NCBI RefSeq assembly: GCF_002980595.1
Contig: NZ_PVLQ01000008.1
Coordinates: 1 to 64,000, forward strand
DNA length: 64,000 bases
Direction of reading: 5' to 3'
From: Malikia granosa
GTDB taxonomy: Bacteria > Pseudomonadota > Gammaproteobacteria > Burkholderiales > Burkholderiaceae_C
Every line of letters starts with the position of its first letter. The stretch's first letter is position 1. The position numbers and the translations under genes were made by a program. The notes under the pieces were generated by a model. The model saw only the letters and a program-made list of their open reading frames with translations, searched no databases and was not told the origin of the DNA. Below are positions 52,006 to 62,642 of this stretch, one piece after another.

Positions 52006-55000
52006 GGTTGTACTCCTTGGGGTTTTTCTGGCGGCTTGGTGCTGCCGGGTTCGACTGTCTCGACTTTCGGGTCGTACCACGATCCGCTGATGTGGAACTG
52101 CTGGGTGGTCGCCGCTCGCAGCGGCTTGCCGATCAGGTATTGCGCCACGAAGCTGCCGAGCCCGATGGCCGGATTCACCAGTCCGGCCATCAGCGAGGCG
52201 CCGCCTGCATTGAGCTCGGGGATCACGAGGGCCGAGATGTCCTGGGTTTCCTGGCCCAGGTCGGCCGATCCATCGAGGAAGACCGCCGCGTTGACCCCCT
52301 TCATCTGCAGGTTGTCGCTGCTGATCACGCCCTGGGCGATGCGGGCGCTGCCGCGCACCGAATCGAAGGCAAAGCCCTCGCTGAAGATGTCGCGGAAGTC
52401 CAGCGTCAGGCGGCGCGGCAAGGCCTGCAGGCTCAGCACGCCGAGCAGCTTGGCCAGCCCGGGGTCGGCCTGCAGGAATTGGCCGCGCTCGAGCGCGAGC
52501 TGCAAGGCCCCGTTCAGGCTCGGCGGGTGCAGCGCCAGCGGCGAGCCCAGCCAGCCCGCCTGGCCGGTCAGCGAGCCCTGGCCGCCGCGCACCACGCCCG
52601 GCATGCCCAGCCTGGCCAGCAGCGCGCCGGCATCCTCGATCTCGAGCTTGAACTGCAGCGAAGTGCGCCGCTGCACCGCGCTGGCAGTGCCGCTTGCGTT
52701 CCTGGGCTGTGGCGCGATGGCCCAGTGGCCCGTCGCCTGCAGCCGGGCCTCGGGCGAGCTCAGATTCAGCTTCTCGAGCCGCCAGACGCTGCCGGCCTCG
52801 CGCTGGGCCGGACTGGGCTGCTGGTTGACGGCCTCGATCTCGAGCCGGCCCAGCTTGCGCGAGCCGAGCTCGAAGTCCTGCACCACGATGTCGAGCGCCG
52901 GCAGCCGCACCGGTGCCTGCTGGGTCAGCTGCTCGATCTCGCTGGCGGCGCTGTGCGGCAGCATCAGGTGCTCGAGCCGGGCATAGATGCGCCCGGGCGA
53001 GTCGGCGTCGGCCGGCTGGTACTCGACCCGGCCCTTGAGCTGGCGTGCCGCGATCGTGCCGCGCCAGCTGTTGCGCTCGAGCTGGCCCTTGAGTTCGAGC
53101 TCATGGAAGCTGCGGCCCTCGTGATCGATCTGGCGTGCGCGCAGCGCCACGGTTCCGGGCCAGTAGGCCCGGCTGTCGCCGGCCAGGCTGGCAGCATTTC
53201 CCGGTGTGCCGACAGGTGCGGCAAGTGGCGGCGCGGCAGCAGGCGCCGCCTGCACCGCATCGAAGGCGTCCTGCCAGTCCTCGAGCGAGAGCCGGTCGAA
53301 GACGAGCTGCGCCTGCACGCCCCGGGCCGGCAGTGCCGGGCGCTCGGCCCCGAGCGCCAAGGCGCCGCGCAGCACCCGGGTCTGTCCCGCCTGATGCTCG
53401 CGCTCGTAGCGCGCGCTCACCAGCGGCTTGGCCGCCGGGCCCAGGTCCAGGCTCAGCAGGTCGCGCCAGCGGCCATGGCTGGCGGCCTGGGGCGCGACCT
53501 CGTAGCGCATCGGCAGGCTTTCGGCAGCGCTCTTGCCCAGCGGGGCGGGCAGGGCCAGCGCCAGGCCCTGCAGGTTCGAACTCACCGCCAGCGCGCTGGC
53601 CTCGCCCTGGAACTCCAGCGTCACCTGGTAGCCGGTGCTGCCGCTGGCGATCTGTCCCAGCGCCTGCAAGGCATCCCAGGGGGCAGCCCGCAGGCCGGCG
53701 GCGCTGGCGCTGCCCTGGCCGCTGAAGCTGACCACGCCCCCCTTGCCCGGCGCCATGCTGCCCTGGAACACCAGTTCGCCACCGAGTAGCTGGGTGCGTG
53801 CCTGCGGCACGTTGAAGCCCTGTTCGCTGAAGCGCAGCGAGCCGCTGGTGCTCGCCAGCGTCGGCGTTTCCGGCGTGAACTGCATGTCATTGCCGGGGAA
53901 CTGCACCAGGCCCTCGACCCGGCTGGCCTCGATCTGCTCGAGCGGCAGCTCGAGCCGCAGCTGGACCTGGGTCTGGCCATCGATGCGTGCCTGCTCGAGC
54001 GCGCCCGCGGTCATGCCCCGCAGCGGCGAGCGGTTGACGAAGGCCAGCGCATCGGCCGCCGGTCCCGCGATCTGGCCCTTGATCTGCAGCTGCGGCGCAT
54101 GCGTCAGGTCCGGAATCCGGGCCTCGACCTGGCTCGCGCGCAGTTGCGGCAGCTCGGCAAGCTGGGCCCGGCCCTTCACGATCGCGAGCGAGTTGCCGTC
54201 GATCTGCAGTTCGGCATCGATCTGGCTCAGCGCCGGCCAGGCCGGCCGGCCCTCGGCATTGCGCATGGCCGGCACATAGTCGAGCTCGACCCCGCTCAGG
54301 CTGGCCTGCACGCTGAACTCGCCGCTGCCGGGGCGGCTGAAGGGAAAGTCCGCCAGATCGCCGCGGACCTTGAACCGGGCCGAGCGCGAGTGGCCGTGCC
54401 GGACGGCATCGCGCACATAGTGGCGCGCCTCGGCGTTCACGCCCAGCGGCAGGTAGCGATGCACGCGGGTGCCGTCGGCGCGCGACAGCGTGGCATCGAG
54501 CTCGAGCCGGCCCGGGAAGCGGCTGTGCGGCTGGCCACTGGGCGGGCTGCCGGCCGGATCGCTGGTCTGCCAGCGGCCCCTGGCCTGGCCTTCGGCATCG
54601 GCGTTGGCAAAGCGCAGTTGCGGGACTTCGACCTGGATGCTGTCGCCAGCGACCGTCCATTGCAGCTCGGTCTGCAGCCGGTCGAAATCCAGCCTGGGCT
54701 GTTCGAACAGGCCCGGGAAGTCGAGCGCGCCATGCTCGAGCTGCAGGCTGGCCTGGCCGCCGCTGTCGCTGGCATCGAAGTCCAGGCTGGCCCCGCTCAG
54801 TCCGGGTCGGCCGTCGCTGGCGCTGCCGGCGGCCAGGCTCAGGTCGCTGACCCGGCCCTTGGCCTGCCAGCGGCCCTGAAGCTGCGGGCCGGCCTGCCAT
54901 TGCAGCTCGAGCTGCTCGACCAGTCCGGCCGGCTGCAGCCGGTCCAGCCAGTCGCGCCCCCGGGCCGGCAGCGGCAGATGCCCGGCGAGCTGGCGCAGCG

Positions 55001-56132
55001 CCAGCAGGTCGAGCCGGTCGCCGTCGAGCCGCAGCTGCTGGACCGCCCCGCCGGCTGCTGGCGCAGCCCGGCTTTCGCGGTAGCGCAGATTGCCGCCCGG
55101 CCAGCTCGTGCCCTGGTCGGTGCGGAAGGCCAGGTTCCGGGTCGCGATCTCGAGCTCGCCGGCCTGCTGCTTCAGCTCGATGCGGCCGCCGAGCTGCTGC
55201 AGCTTGAGCGGCGCGAGCTCGGGCGCCAGCCGCAAGGCCAGCTGGCGCAGTGCCAGGTCGCCCGTGAAGCCGGTCCACTGGCCACGGCTCAGCTCGCTCC
55301 AGAAGGTCAGCGAACCCTCGCCGTCCTGCAACTCCAGCTGTTGCAGCAGGCCGGGATCGAGGTACTGGCGCAGCGGCTGCAGCCTGAGTTCGCCGAATTC
55401 GCCGTAGAGCTCGCCGCTCCAGTCCTTCAGCTCGCCTGCGCCGGCCAGCGACAGCAGCGGCTGGCGGAAGCGCCCGCGCAGGCTGAAGCGCGATCCCCAG
55501 TCCGCCGGTGGGGTGGCGTCCAGCCGCAGCTGGTGCTGGCGGCCCGGATTGCGCAGCAGCAGGCTGACCGCGCGCAGCTCCAGCGGCGGCGCCTGTGGGC
55601 GCAACTCGTCGGTCCAGCGCAGCAGGCCGTCGCGCAGCATGAACTCGCGCTGGGCAAAGAACCAGTCGGCAGCAGCGCTCGGGCCGCCGCGGCTCGCCAA
55701 TTCGATGCCGGCGACCGTGATCCTGCCGTCGGCCAGGCGGCGCAGCTCGAGCTGCGGCCCGTCGATCACCAGCTGCTCGAAGCCCCGGCCCAGCAGCGAG
55801 CGCAGCGACAGGCTGCCGAGCACGCGCGGCAGGCGCAGCGCCTCGCGTCCCTGCGCGTCGTACAGGCGCAGCTCGTGCAGCGTCAGCTGCGGCAGCAGGC
55901 CGGCCGATTCGGCCTGCAGCGCGCCGATCTCGACCCGTAGCCCCAATGCCTGCGTGGCGGCTTGTTCCAGCTCGGGCTTCCAGTTTTCGATTCGGGGCAC
56001 AATGATCCAGTGCAACAGGCCCCAGCCGAGCGCGACCAGGCAGCAGCTGGTCAGCAGCAGCCAGAGCAGGGCGCGTGCCGATCCCGCTGCCAGGCGCAGC
56101 ATGGCGGTGGGAGGGCGGGTTACAGGATTCAT
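52002..56132 (-). CDS. yhdP: YhdP family AsmA-like protein
   Basis: 1376-residue envelope protein with a single N-terminal membrane helix (about 15-45) and a very long repetitive beta-rich region, the DUF3971 and AsmA-like C-terminal domains. Such proteins (with TamB and YdbH) move phospholipids between the two membranes. The C-terminal part GVNAAVFLDGSADLGQETQDISALVIPEL and LKPLR-type ending are conserved. The length fits (E. coli 1266). It overlaps the nitrilase gene downstream by 4 bases and is divergent from glnE with only 12 bases between start codons. Confidence 0.93.
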   Translation of the reverse strand: MNPVTRPPTAMLRLAAGSARALLWLLLTSCCLVALGWGLLHWIIVPRIENWKPELEQAATQALGLRVEIGALQAESAGLLPQLTLHELRLYDAQGREALRLPRVLGSLSLRSLLGRGFEQLVIDGPQLELRRLADGRITVAGIELASRGGPSAAADWFFAQREFMLRDGLLRWTDELRPQAPPLELRAVSLLLRNPGRQHQLRLDATPPADWGSRFSLRGRFRQPLLSLAGAGELKDWSGELYGEFGELRLQPLRQYLDPGLLQQLELQDGEGSLTFWSELSRGQWTGFTGDLALRQLALRLAPELAPLKLQQLGGRIELKQQAGELEIATRNLAFRTDQGTSWPGGNLRYRESRAAPAAGGAVQQLRLDGDRLDLLALRQLAGHLPLPARGRDWLDRLQPAGLVEQLELQWQAGPQLQGRWQAKGRVSDLSLAAGSASDGRPGLSGASLDFDASDSGGQASLQLEHGALDFPGLFEQPRLDFDRLQTELQWTVAGDSIQVEVPQLRFANADAEGQARGRWQTSDPAGSPPSGQPHSRFPGRLELDATLSRADGTRVHRYLPLGVNAEARHYVRDAVRHGHSRSARFKVRGDLADFPFSRPGSGEFSVQASLSGVELDYVPAMRNAEGRPAWPALSQIDAELQIDGNSLAIVKGRAQLAELPQLRASQVEARIPDLTHAPQLQIKGQIAGPAADALAFVNRSPLRGMTAGALEQARIDGQTQVQLRLELPLEQIEASRVEGLVQFPGNDMQFTPETPTLASTSGSLRFSEQGFNVPQARTQLLGGELVFQGSMAPGKGGVVSFSGQGSASAAGLRAAPWDALQALGQIASGSTGYQVTLEFQGEASALAVSSNLQGLALALPAPLGKSAAESLPMRYEVAPQAASHGRWRDLLSLDLGPAAKPLVSARYEREHQAGQTRVLRGALALGAERPALPARGVQAQLVFDRLSLEDWQDAFDAVQAAPAAAPPLAAPVGTPGNAASLAGDSRAYWPGTVALRARQIDHEGRSFHELELKGQLERNSWRGTIAARQLKGRVEYQPADADSPGRIYARLEHLMLPHSAASEIEQLTQQAPVRLPALDIVVQDFELGSRKLGRLEIEAVNQQPSPAQREAGSVWRLEKLNLSSPEARLQATGHWAIAPQPRNASGTASAVQRRTSLQFKLEIEDAGALLARLGMPGVVRGGQGSLTGQAGWLGSPLALHPPSLNGALQLALERGQFLQADPGLAKLLGVLSLQALPRRLTLDFRDIFSEGFAFDSVRGSARIAQGVISSDNLQMKGVNAAVFLDGSADLGQETQDISALVIPELNAGGASLMAGLVNPAIGLGSFVAQYLIGKPLRAATTQQFHISGSWYDPKVETVEPGSTKPPEKPQGVQP

Positions 56133-56144
56133 AGGCTAAGAATT

Positions 56145-58925
56145 ATGATGGTCAACGATGTAGCGGACAGTGCCGCTTCGGAGCAATTCGCGCTCAGACA
56201 TCCCGGTGCGGCCGGGCAGTCGCGCTTCGTGCAGCGCATTCGCCGCCGCTATGAGCAGGAGCTCGCGCTGCTGCCTCCCGGCGCCCCGCGGCGCGCACAG
56301 ATGCTGCAGACGCTGGCCGCGCTGCGCGCGCGCGGCCTCGACCTCGGCTCCGCCCTGCGCGTGCTGCGCCATCTGGTGCTCGAGCGCCTGGCCGTGCTCG
56401 ATACCGAATGCGAGGCCCCGCTGGCCATCGTCACGCTGGCTGTCACCGAGCTGGCCGAGATCGCGCTCGACCAGGCCCTGATCCAGGCCCAGCAGGAACT
56501 CGACGAGCTGCACGGCGCCCCGCTGTTCCAGGACATGTCGGTGCCTGCGGCCCAGGGCGCGCAGTTCAGGCGCGCCACGCTCTGGGTCGTCGGCATGGGC
56601 AAGTTCGGCGCGCGCGAGCTCAACGTCTCGAGCGACATCGACCTGATCTACGTCTACGACAACGACGGCGACACCGCCGGCAACGCGCTCGGGCGCAACC
56701 GCATCAGCAACCGCGAGTATTTCGCCAAGGCGGTCAAGCGCATCTACGCCACCGTCGGCGACATCACCGAGCATGGCCAGGTGTTCCGCGTCGACCTGAT
56801 GCTGCGTCCCAACGGCAGCTCGGGCCCGCCGGCGGTCTCGCTCGGCGCGCTGGAGGAATATTTCCTGATCCAGGGCCGCGAGTGGGAGCGCTTCGCCTGG
56901 CTCAAGAGCCGCATCGTCGCGCCGCAGGCCTCGATCCGCGACGGCAGCGCGGGCCAGCTGCGCGGCGTCGTGCTGCCCTTCGTGTTCCGCCGCTACCTCG
57001 ACTACAACGTGTTCGATTCGCTGCGCAGCCTGCACCGCCAGATCCGCGAGCATGCGGCCAAGCGCGCTGCCGGCTACCCCGAGCGCGCGCATGACGTCAA
57101 GCTCTCGCGCGGCGGCATCCGCGAGATCGAATTCACCGTCCAGCTGCTGCAGGTGGTGCGCGGCGGCGCCTTCCCCGAGCTGCGCAAGCGCCCGACCCTC
57201 GACGCGCTGCAGCGCGTGACCCGTGCCAACCTGATGCCGGCCGCGACCGCGCAGCAGCTCGCCGCGGCCTACGACTTCCTGCGCCGGGTCGAGCACCGCA
57301 TCCAGTACCTCGACGACCAGCAGACCCATATCCTGCCGACGCGCGACGACGACCTGGCCTGGATCGCGACCACCATGGGCCATGCCGATACCTGCGCCTT
57401 CCTGCATGCGCTCGACGCGCACCGGGAACTGGTGGCGCAGGAGTTCGACACCCTGCTCGGCCACTCGGGCCAGGGTGGCTGCAACGGCAACGGCTGCAAC
57501 GGACAGCCGCGCAACGGCGTCGAGAGCCTGCAGTCGGTGCTGCCGCAGCTGCCCTCCGCCTTCGCGGCCAAGGTTGCCGAGTGGCTCGAGCACCCGCGCG
57601 TGCTGGCGCTGCGCGAGGATGCCCGGGTGCGGCTGGCGCGCCTGGTGCAGCGCACCGGGGCCTGGATCGAGGAAGGCAAGGTCAGCGAGCAGGGCGCATT
57701 GCGCATGGCCGACTGGATCGAGCCGCTGCTGCGGCGCGAGAGCTACCTGGCGCTGCTGCAGGAGCGGCCGGCGGTGCACGAGCGGCTGCTGCGCATCTTC
57801 GGTGCCGCCAAATGGCCGGCGCGCTACCTGCTCAAGCACCCGGGCGTGATCGACGAGCTCGCCAGCCACCAGCTGTTCGAGGACCGCTTCGATCCGGCCC
57901 AGTTCGAGTCCGAGCTCGAGGCGCGCCGCCAGTCGCTGGCCGCCACTGGCGAGGACGACGACGAGGCGCTGCTCGACCTGCTGCGCCGCGCCACCCATGC
58001 CGAGACCTTCCGTACCCTGGCGCGCGACGTCGAGGGCGTGCTCAGCGTCGAGCAGGTCGCCGATGACCTCAGCGCGCTGGCCGACACCGTGCTGCGCGTG
58101 ACCGGGCGCTGGTGCTGGCAGCGCCTCAAGCAGCGCCACCGCGACGAACCGCGCCACGCCATCATCGGCTACGGCAAGCTTGGCGGCAAGGAGCTCGGCT
58201 ACGGCAGCGACCTCGACATCGTGTTCGTCTACGAGGATGACGACGAGCGCGCGCCCGAGGCCTATTCGGCCTTCGTGCGCAAGCTGATCAACTGGCTCAC
58301 CGTCAAGACCGGCGAGGGCGACCTGTACGAGATCGACACCGCGCTGCGCCCGAACGGCAATTCGGGCCTGCTGGTCACGACCTTCGACGCCTTCGCCGAC
58401 TACCAGCAGCAGCGTGGCAGCAACACCGCCTGGACCTGGGAGCACCAGGCCATCACGCGCGCGCGCTGCGTGCTCGGTGCGCCCGAGCTGGCGGCGCGCT
58501 TCGACGCCGTGCGCGAGGCCGTCATGAGCGCGCCACGTGACATCCCGGCGCTCAAGGAAGAGATCCGCGCCATGCGCGAGCGCATGCGCGAGGCCCAGCA
58601 TCTGCAGGCCGGGCGCTTCGACATCAAGCACAGCCCGGGCGGCATGATCGACGTCGAGTTCATCGTCCAGTTCCTGGTGCTGTCGGCCTGCGCCGACCAT
58701 CCTGAGCTGCGCGGCAACGTCGGCAACATCGCGCTGCTGCAGCGTGCCGAGGCCGCCGGACTGCTGCCGGCCGGCATGGGCGAGGCGGCCGCCGCGGCCT
58801 ACCGCGAGCTGCGCCACCTGCAGCACCGCGCCCGCCTCGACGAGTCCAGCACCCAGTTCGATCCGGCGCCGCTGCAGCCGCATATCGACGCAGTGCAGGC
58901 GCTCTGGACCCAGGTGCTGGGCTGA
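56145..58925 (+). CDS. glnE: Bifunctional glutamine synthetase adenylyltransferase / deadenylase
   Basis: GlnE of 926 residues controls glutamine synthetase by adding or removing AMP. Two nucleotidyltransferase domains: GMGKFGARELNVSSDIDLIY at about 149-168 (removase half) and GYGKLGGKELGYGSDLDIVF at about 673-692 (transferase half). A Gly/Asn/Cys-rich insert (GGCNGNGCNGQPRNG) lies at about residue 445 in the linker. Adjacent ATGs at 56145 and 56148 both possible. Confidence 0.95.
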   Translation: MMVNDVADSAASEQFALRHPGAAGQSRFVQRIRRRYEQELALLPPGAPRRAQMLQTLAALRARGLDLGSALRVLRHLVLERLAVLDTECEAPLAIVTLAVTELAEIALDQALIQAQQELDELHGAPLFQDMSVPAAQGAQFRRATLWVVGMGKFGARELNVSSDIDLIYVYDNDGDTAGNALGRNRISNREYFAKAVKRIYATVGDITEHGQVFRVDLMLRPNGSSGPPAVSLGALEEYFLIQGREWERFAWLKSRIVAPQASIRDGSAGQLRGVVLPFVFRRYLDYNVFDSLRSLHRQIREHAAKRAAGYPERAHDVKLSRGGIREIEFTVQLLQVVRGGAFPELRKRPTLDALQRVTRANLMPAATAQQLAAAYDFLRRVEHRIQYLDDQQTHILPTRDDDLAWIATTMGHADTCAFLHALDAHRELVAQEFDTLLGHSGQGGCNGNGCNGQPRNGVESLQSVLPQLPSAFAAKVAEWLEHPRVLALREDARVRLARLVQRTGAWIEEGKVSEQGALRMADWIEPLLRRESYLALLQERPAVHERLLRIFGAAKWPARYLLKHPGVIDELASHQLFEDRFDPAQFESELEARRQSLAATGEDDDEALLDLLRRATHAETFRTLARDVEGVLSVEQVADDLSALADTVLRVTGRWCWQRLKQRHRDEPRHAIIGYGKLGGKELGYGSDLDIVFVYEDDDERAPEAYSAFVRKLINWLTVKTGEGDLYEIDTALRPNGNSGLLVTTFDAFADYQQQRGSNTAWTWEHQAITRARCVLGAPELAARFDAVREAVMSAPRDIPALKEEIRAMRERMREAQHLQAGRFDIKHSPGGMIDVEFIVQFLVLSACADHPELRGNVGNIALLQRAEAAGLLPAGMGEAAAAAYRELRHLQHRARLDESSTQFDPAPLQPHIDAVQALWTQVLG

Positions 58926-59009
58926 TCCTGGCCGCGGCTGGCGGCGGTGCGCGCCTGCCGCTCGCAGCGCGCAGTCGCCAAGCGCTTGCTGCGAGCCCGT
59001 AGCTGCCGC

Positions 59010-59627
59010 TTACTGCGGCGGGCGCGTGTCGGCGAAGCTAGGCCGGGCCATGAGCTTGTCGTGCAGCTTGAGCAGCCTGGGGTGGCGCTGCCGCCAGTCC
59101 AGCTGCGGGAAGCGGAAGTCCAGGTAGCCCAGCGCGCAGCCCAGCGCCACGTCGGCCAGGCTCATGTGGATGCCGTGGCACCAGGGCCGCTCGCCCAGCT
59201 GGCGCTCCATCAGCGCCAGCGCGGCCTCGACCTTGCCGAGCTGGCGCGCGATCCAGGCCGGCGAGCGCTCGTCCTCGGCCCGGCCCGGCCAGTGCGATTC
59301 CTGGCGCGCCAGCACCGCGGCGTCGAGCAGGCCGTCGGCCAGTGCCTCCCATTGCTTGACCTCCATGCGCTCGCGGCCCGCCGCCGGGATCAGCCGGCCG
59401 ACCGGCGACAGTGCATCGAGGTATTCGACGATCACGCGCGAGTCGAACACCGCCTCGCCCCCTTCCAGCAGCAGGCAGGGCACCTTGCCGAGCGGGTTGT
59501 GCCGCGCGGCCAGGCTGTCGGGCGCCATCACGTCGTCCTCGACATAGGGGCAGTCGAGCTTTTTCTCGGCCAGGACGATGCGTACCTTGCGCACGAAGGG
59601 GCTGGTGGCGGTGCCGATCAGTTTCAT
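59010..59627 (-). CDS. Glutathione S-transferase family protein (YibF-like)
   Basis: 205-residue GST. The thioredoxin-like N-terminal half begins MKLIGTATSPFVRKVRIVLAEK and has NPLGKVPCLLLEGGEAVFDSRVI; the C-terminal helical half contains SLADVALGCALGYLDFR. No special catalytic signature decides the substrate. Divergent from purB, convergent with glnE. Confidence 0.92.
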   Translation of the reverse strand: MKLIGTATSPFVRKVRIVLAEKKLDCPYVEDDVMAPDSLAARHNPLGKVPCLLLEGGEAVFDSRVIVEYLDALSPVGRLIPAAGRERMEVKQWEALADGLLDAAVLARQESHWPGRAEDERSPAWIARQLGKVEAALALMERQLGERPWCHGIHMSLADVALGCALGYLDFRFPQLDWRQRHPRLLKLHDKLMARPSFADTRPPQ

Positions 59628-59655
59628 AGAGTCTTGTTGTCTGGGTGTTCCCTGA

Positions 59656-61155
<1,500 letters not shown>

Positions 61156-61188
61156 CGGCAACTCCGCCCATTTGGGGCGGATCGCGCG

Positions 61189-61218
61189 GCAAAAAGCCCC
61201 TTTCCAGGGGCTTTTTGC
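61189..61218. terminator. Bidirectional terminator between purB and proQ
   Basis: GCAAAAAGCCCCT / AGGGGCTTTTTGC perfect stem with a TTCC loop, giving T-tracts in both directions; serves purB and the convergent proQ gene. Confidence 0.9.
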
Positions 61219-61234
61219 ATTCATGGGGCGGGCT

Positions 61235-61933
61235 TCAGGCCTGCTGGCTGCGCCGCTTGACGCGCTCGAGCATGCGCTGGACCTCGGCCGCAGGCAGGCC
61301 GTAGCTGTCGGCGAAGGCCGCCGGCTCCAGGCCGCTGGCGCTGTAGGCGCGGTGCAGCGCCGCGTCCTTGGCCGCGCGCGCCGCTGCCTCGTCGAGCGCC
61401 TGGTCGAACAGCGCCTGCACCGCCGGGTCGCGGCTCGGCAGCAGCGCGGCGTAGTCCTCGCGGCTCAGGCCCGAGGCCTCGAAGGCCTGCGCGATGCGCT
61501 GGCGCAGTTTTGGCTTGAGGTCTTCCTGGCTGCGCGCCTGGCGGCGGCGGTGCACTTCGAGCAGGGCATGCAGCACATGCTCGGGTGCCATTGCCTCGAC
61601 CGCCTGGCCGGCCAGGTCGTGGCGCGCCTGGCCGGCGGCGACGCTGCTGAGGTAGCGGGTAGAACGGGTGTGCAGCGCCAACGCCGCCTTCAGTCCCTCG
61701 GCGTCCAGCCCCTCGGGTTGGGCCGCCAGCAGGTCGGCATAGATGCCGCGCTTGAGCGGGCGCGGCTGTTCGCCGAACAGCTTGGGATACCAGCCGGCCA
61801 GCTGCTGGAGCACCGGATGGGCAGGCGCTTGCGCGCGCTGCTGACCCTGGCCAGCCGGGGCCGGGCCACGGCGCCGACGCGGCTGGCTGGAGGGTTGGGT
61901 GGAGCGGGGCTGCTTGACTTGTGTATCGTTCAT
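61235..61933 (-). CDS. proQ: ProQ/FinO-domain RNA-binding protein
   Basis: 232-residue RNA chaperone. An unstructured basic leader (about 1-38, [11 protein letters not shown]) precedes the FinO domain (about 40-150): WYPKLFGEQPRPLKRGIYADLL, and LHTRSTRYLSSVAAGQARHDLAG, the RNA 3'-end pocket. The C-terminal 80 residues are helical and not those of E. coli ProQ; they contain two helix pairs of similar form (FEASGLSREDYAALLPSRD and YSASGLEPAAFADSYGLPA). Confidence 0.85.
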   Translation of the reverse strand: MNDTQVKQPRSTQPSSQPRRRRGPAPAGQGQQRAQAPAHPVLQQLAGWYPKLFGEQPRPLKRGIYADLLAAQPEGLDAEGLKAALALHTRSTRYLSSVAAGQARHDLAGQAVEAMAPEHVLHALLEVHRRRQARSQEDLKPKLRQRIAQAFEASGLSREDYAALLPSRDPAVQALFDQALDEAAARAAKDAALHRAYSASGLEPAAFADSYGLPAAEVQRMLERVKRRSQQA

Positions 61934-61990
61934 GAAAAATTGTCGCCGATTTTTCGGTATCCAGAATTTATGCCATAATAGCCGCTTCTC

Positions 61991-62066
61991 GGGTTCTTAG
62001 CTCAGTTGGTAGAGCAGCGGACTCTTAATCCGTAGGTCGAGTGTTCGAGTCACTCAGGACCCACCA
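61991..62066 (+). tRNA. tRNA-Lys(CTT), first copy
   Basis: 76 bases including encoded CCA. Acceptor GGGTTCT / AGGACCC, TAGCTCAGTTGGTAGAGCA D arm, anticodon loop CTCTTAA (CTT) and GTTCGAGTC T loop are all present. Confidence 0.97.
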
Positions 62067-62151
62067 AATACCGAGGAGCAGCGTAACTGCTGCAAATCTT
62101 CTTCCGTCAAGGAAGTTCAGCCTCCCGTTGGGAAGCTGGTGCCAGATGAAT

Positions 62152-62227
62152 GGGTTCTTAGCTCAGTTGGTAGAGCAGCGGACTCTTAATCCGTAGGTCG
62201 AGTGTTCGAGTCACTCAGGACCCACCA
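62152..62227 (+). tRNA. tRNA-Lys(CTT), second identical copy
   Basis: Identical over all 76 bases to the copy at 61991-62066, with an 85-base unrelated spacer between them. CCA encoded. Confidence 0.97.
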
Positions 62228-62300
62228 TTCAAGGCGCTGCAGGCGAAAGTCTGCAACGCCAGACTTTCGAGCAGATGGCGATCCGCCTTCACGCTTGATT

Positions 62301-62376
62301 GGGTCGTTAGCTCAGTTGGTAGAGCAGTTGACTTTTAATCAATTGGTCGCAGGTTCGAGTCCCGCACGACCCACCA
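62301..62376 (+). tRNA. tRNA-Lys(TTT)
   Basis: 76 bases with encoded CCA. Acceptor GGGTCGT / ACGACCC, anticodon loop CTTTTAA (TTT), T arm GCAGGTTCGAGTCCCGC. Last gene of the cluster, followed by a terminator. Confidence 0.97.
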
Positions 62377-62381
62377 CACAC

Positions 62382-62412
62382 AACCCCGCAGTCACAAGCT
62401 GCGGGGTTTTTT
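62382..62412 (+). terminator. Terminator of the tRNA-Lys cluster
   Basis: CCCCGCAG / CTGCGGGG, 7-base loop, followed by TTTTTT. The remaining 230 bases to livH show no gene; a possible -10 TACAAT lies at 62581-62586. Confidence 0.92.
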
Positions 62413-62642
62413 GTTTTTGAAAACACCGAGCTTGTCGAGCCAGGGTGTCCACGCGGGCGCAATTCTTGCAAGCGGGATCCTGGTCCGATGCGCGGTCTGT
62501 CCTCGTCCCGAGGGTGGACGCAGCGCTCGGTCGAGGGAAAACCCTTGGTGATGCAGCCGGTGCCGCCAAAAGCCGCTGCATACAATCGTCGCACCCGCTT
62601 GGCCCGCCCTGCCGGGCCGAGTCACCAGTCAATGGAGTTTTT

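Noticed and set aside
56136-58883. 915-codon frame antisense to glnE
   Set aside because: High GC keeps the opposite frame open; glnE has full domain support and the antisense protein matches nothing.
61991-62642. tRNA-Lys cluster as the edge of an integrated element
   Set aside because: No integrase, no partial tRNA repeat downstream and the next genes are ordinary liv genes.
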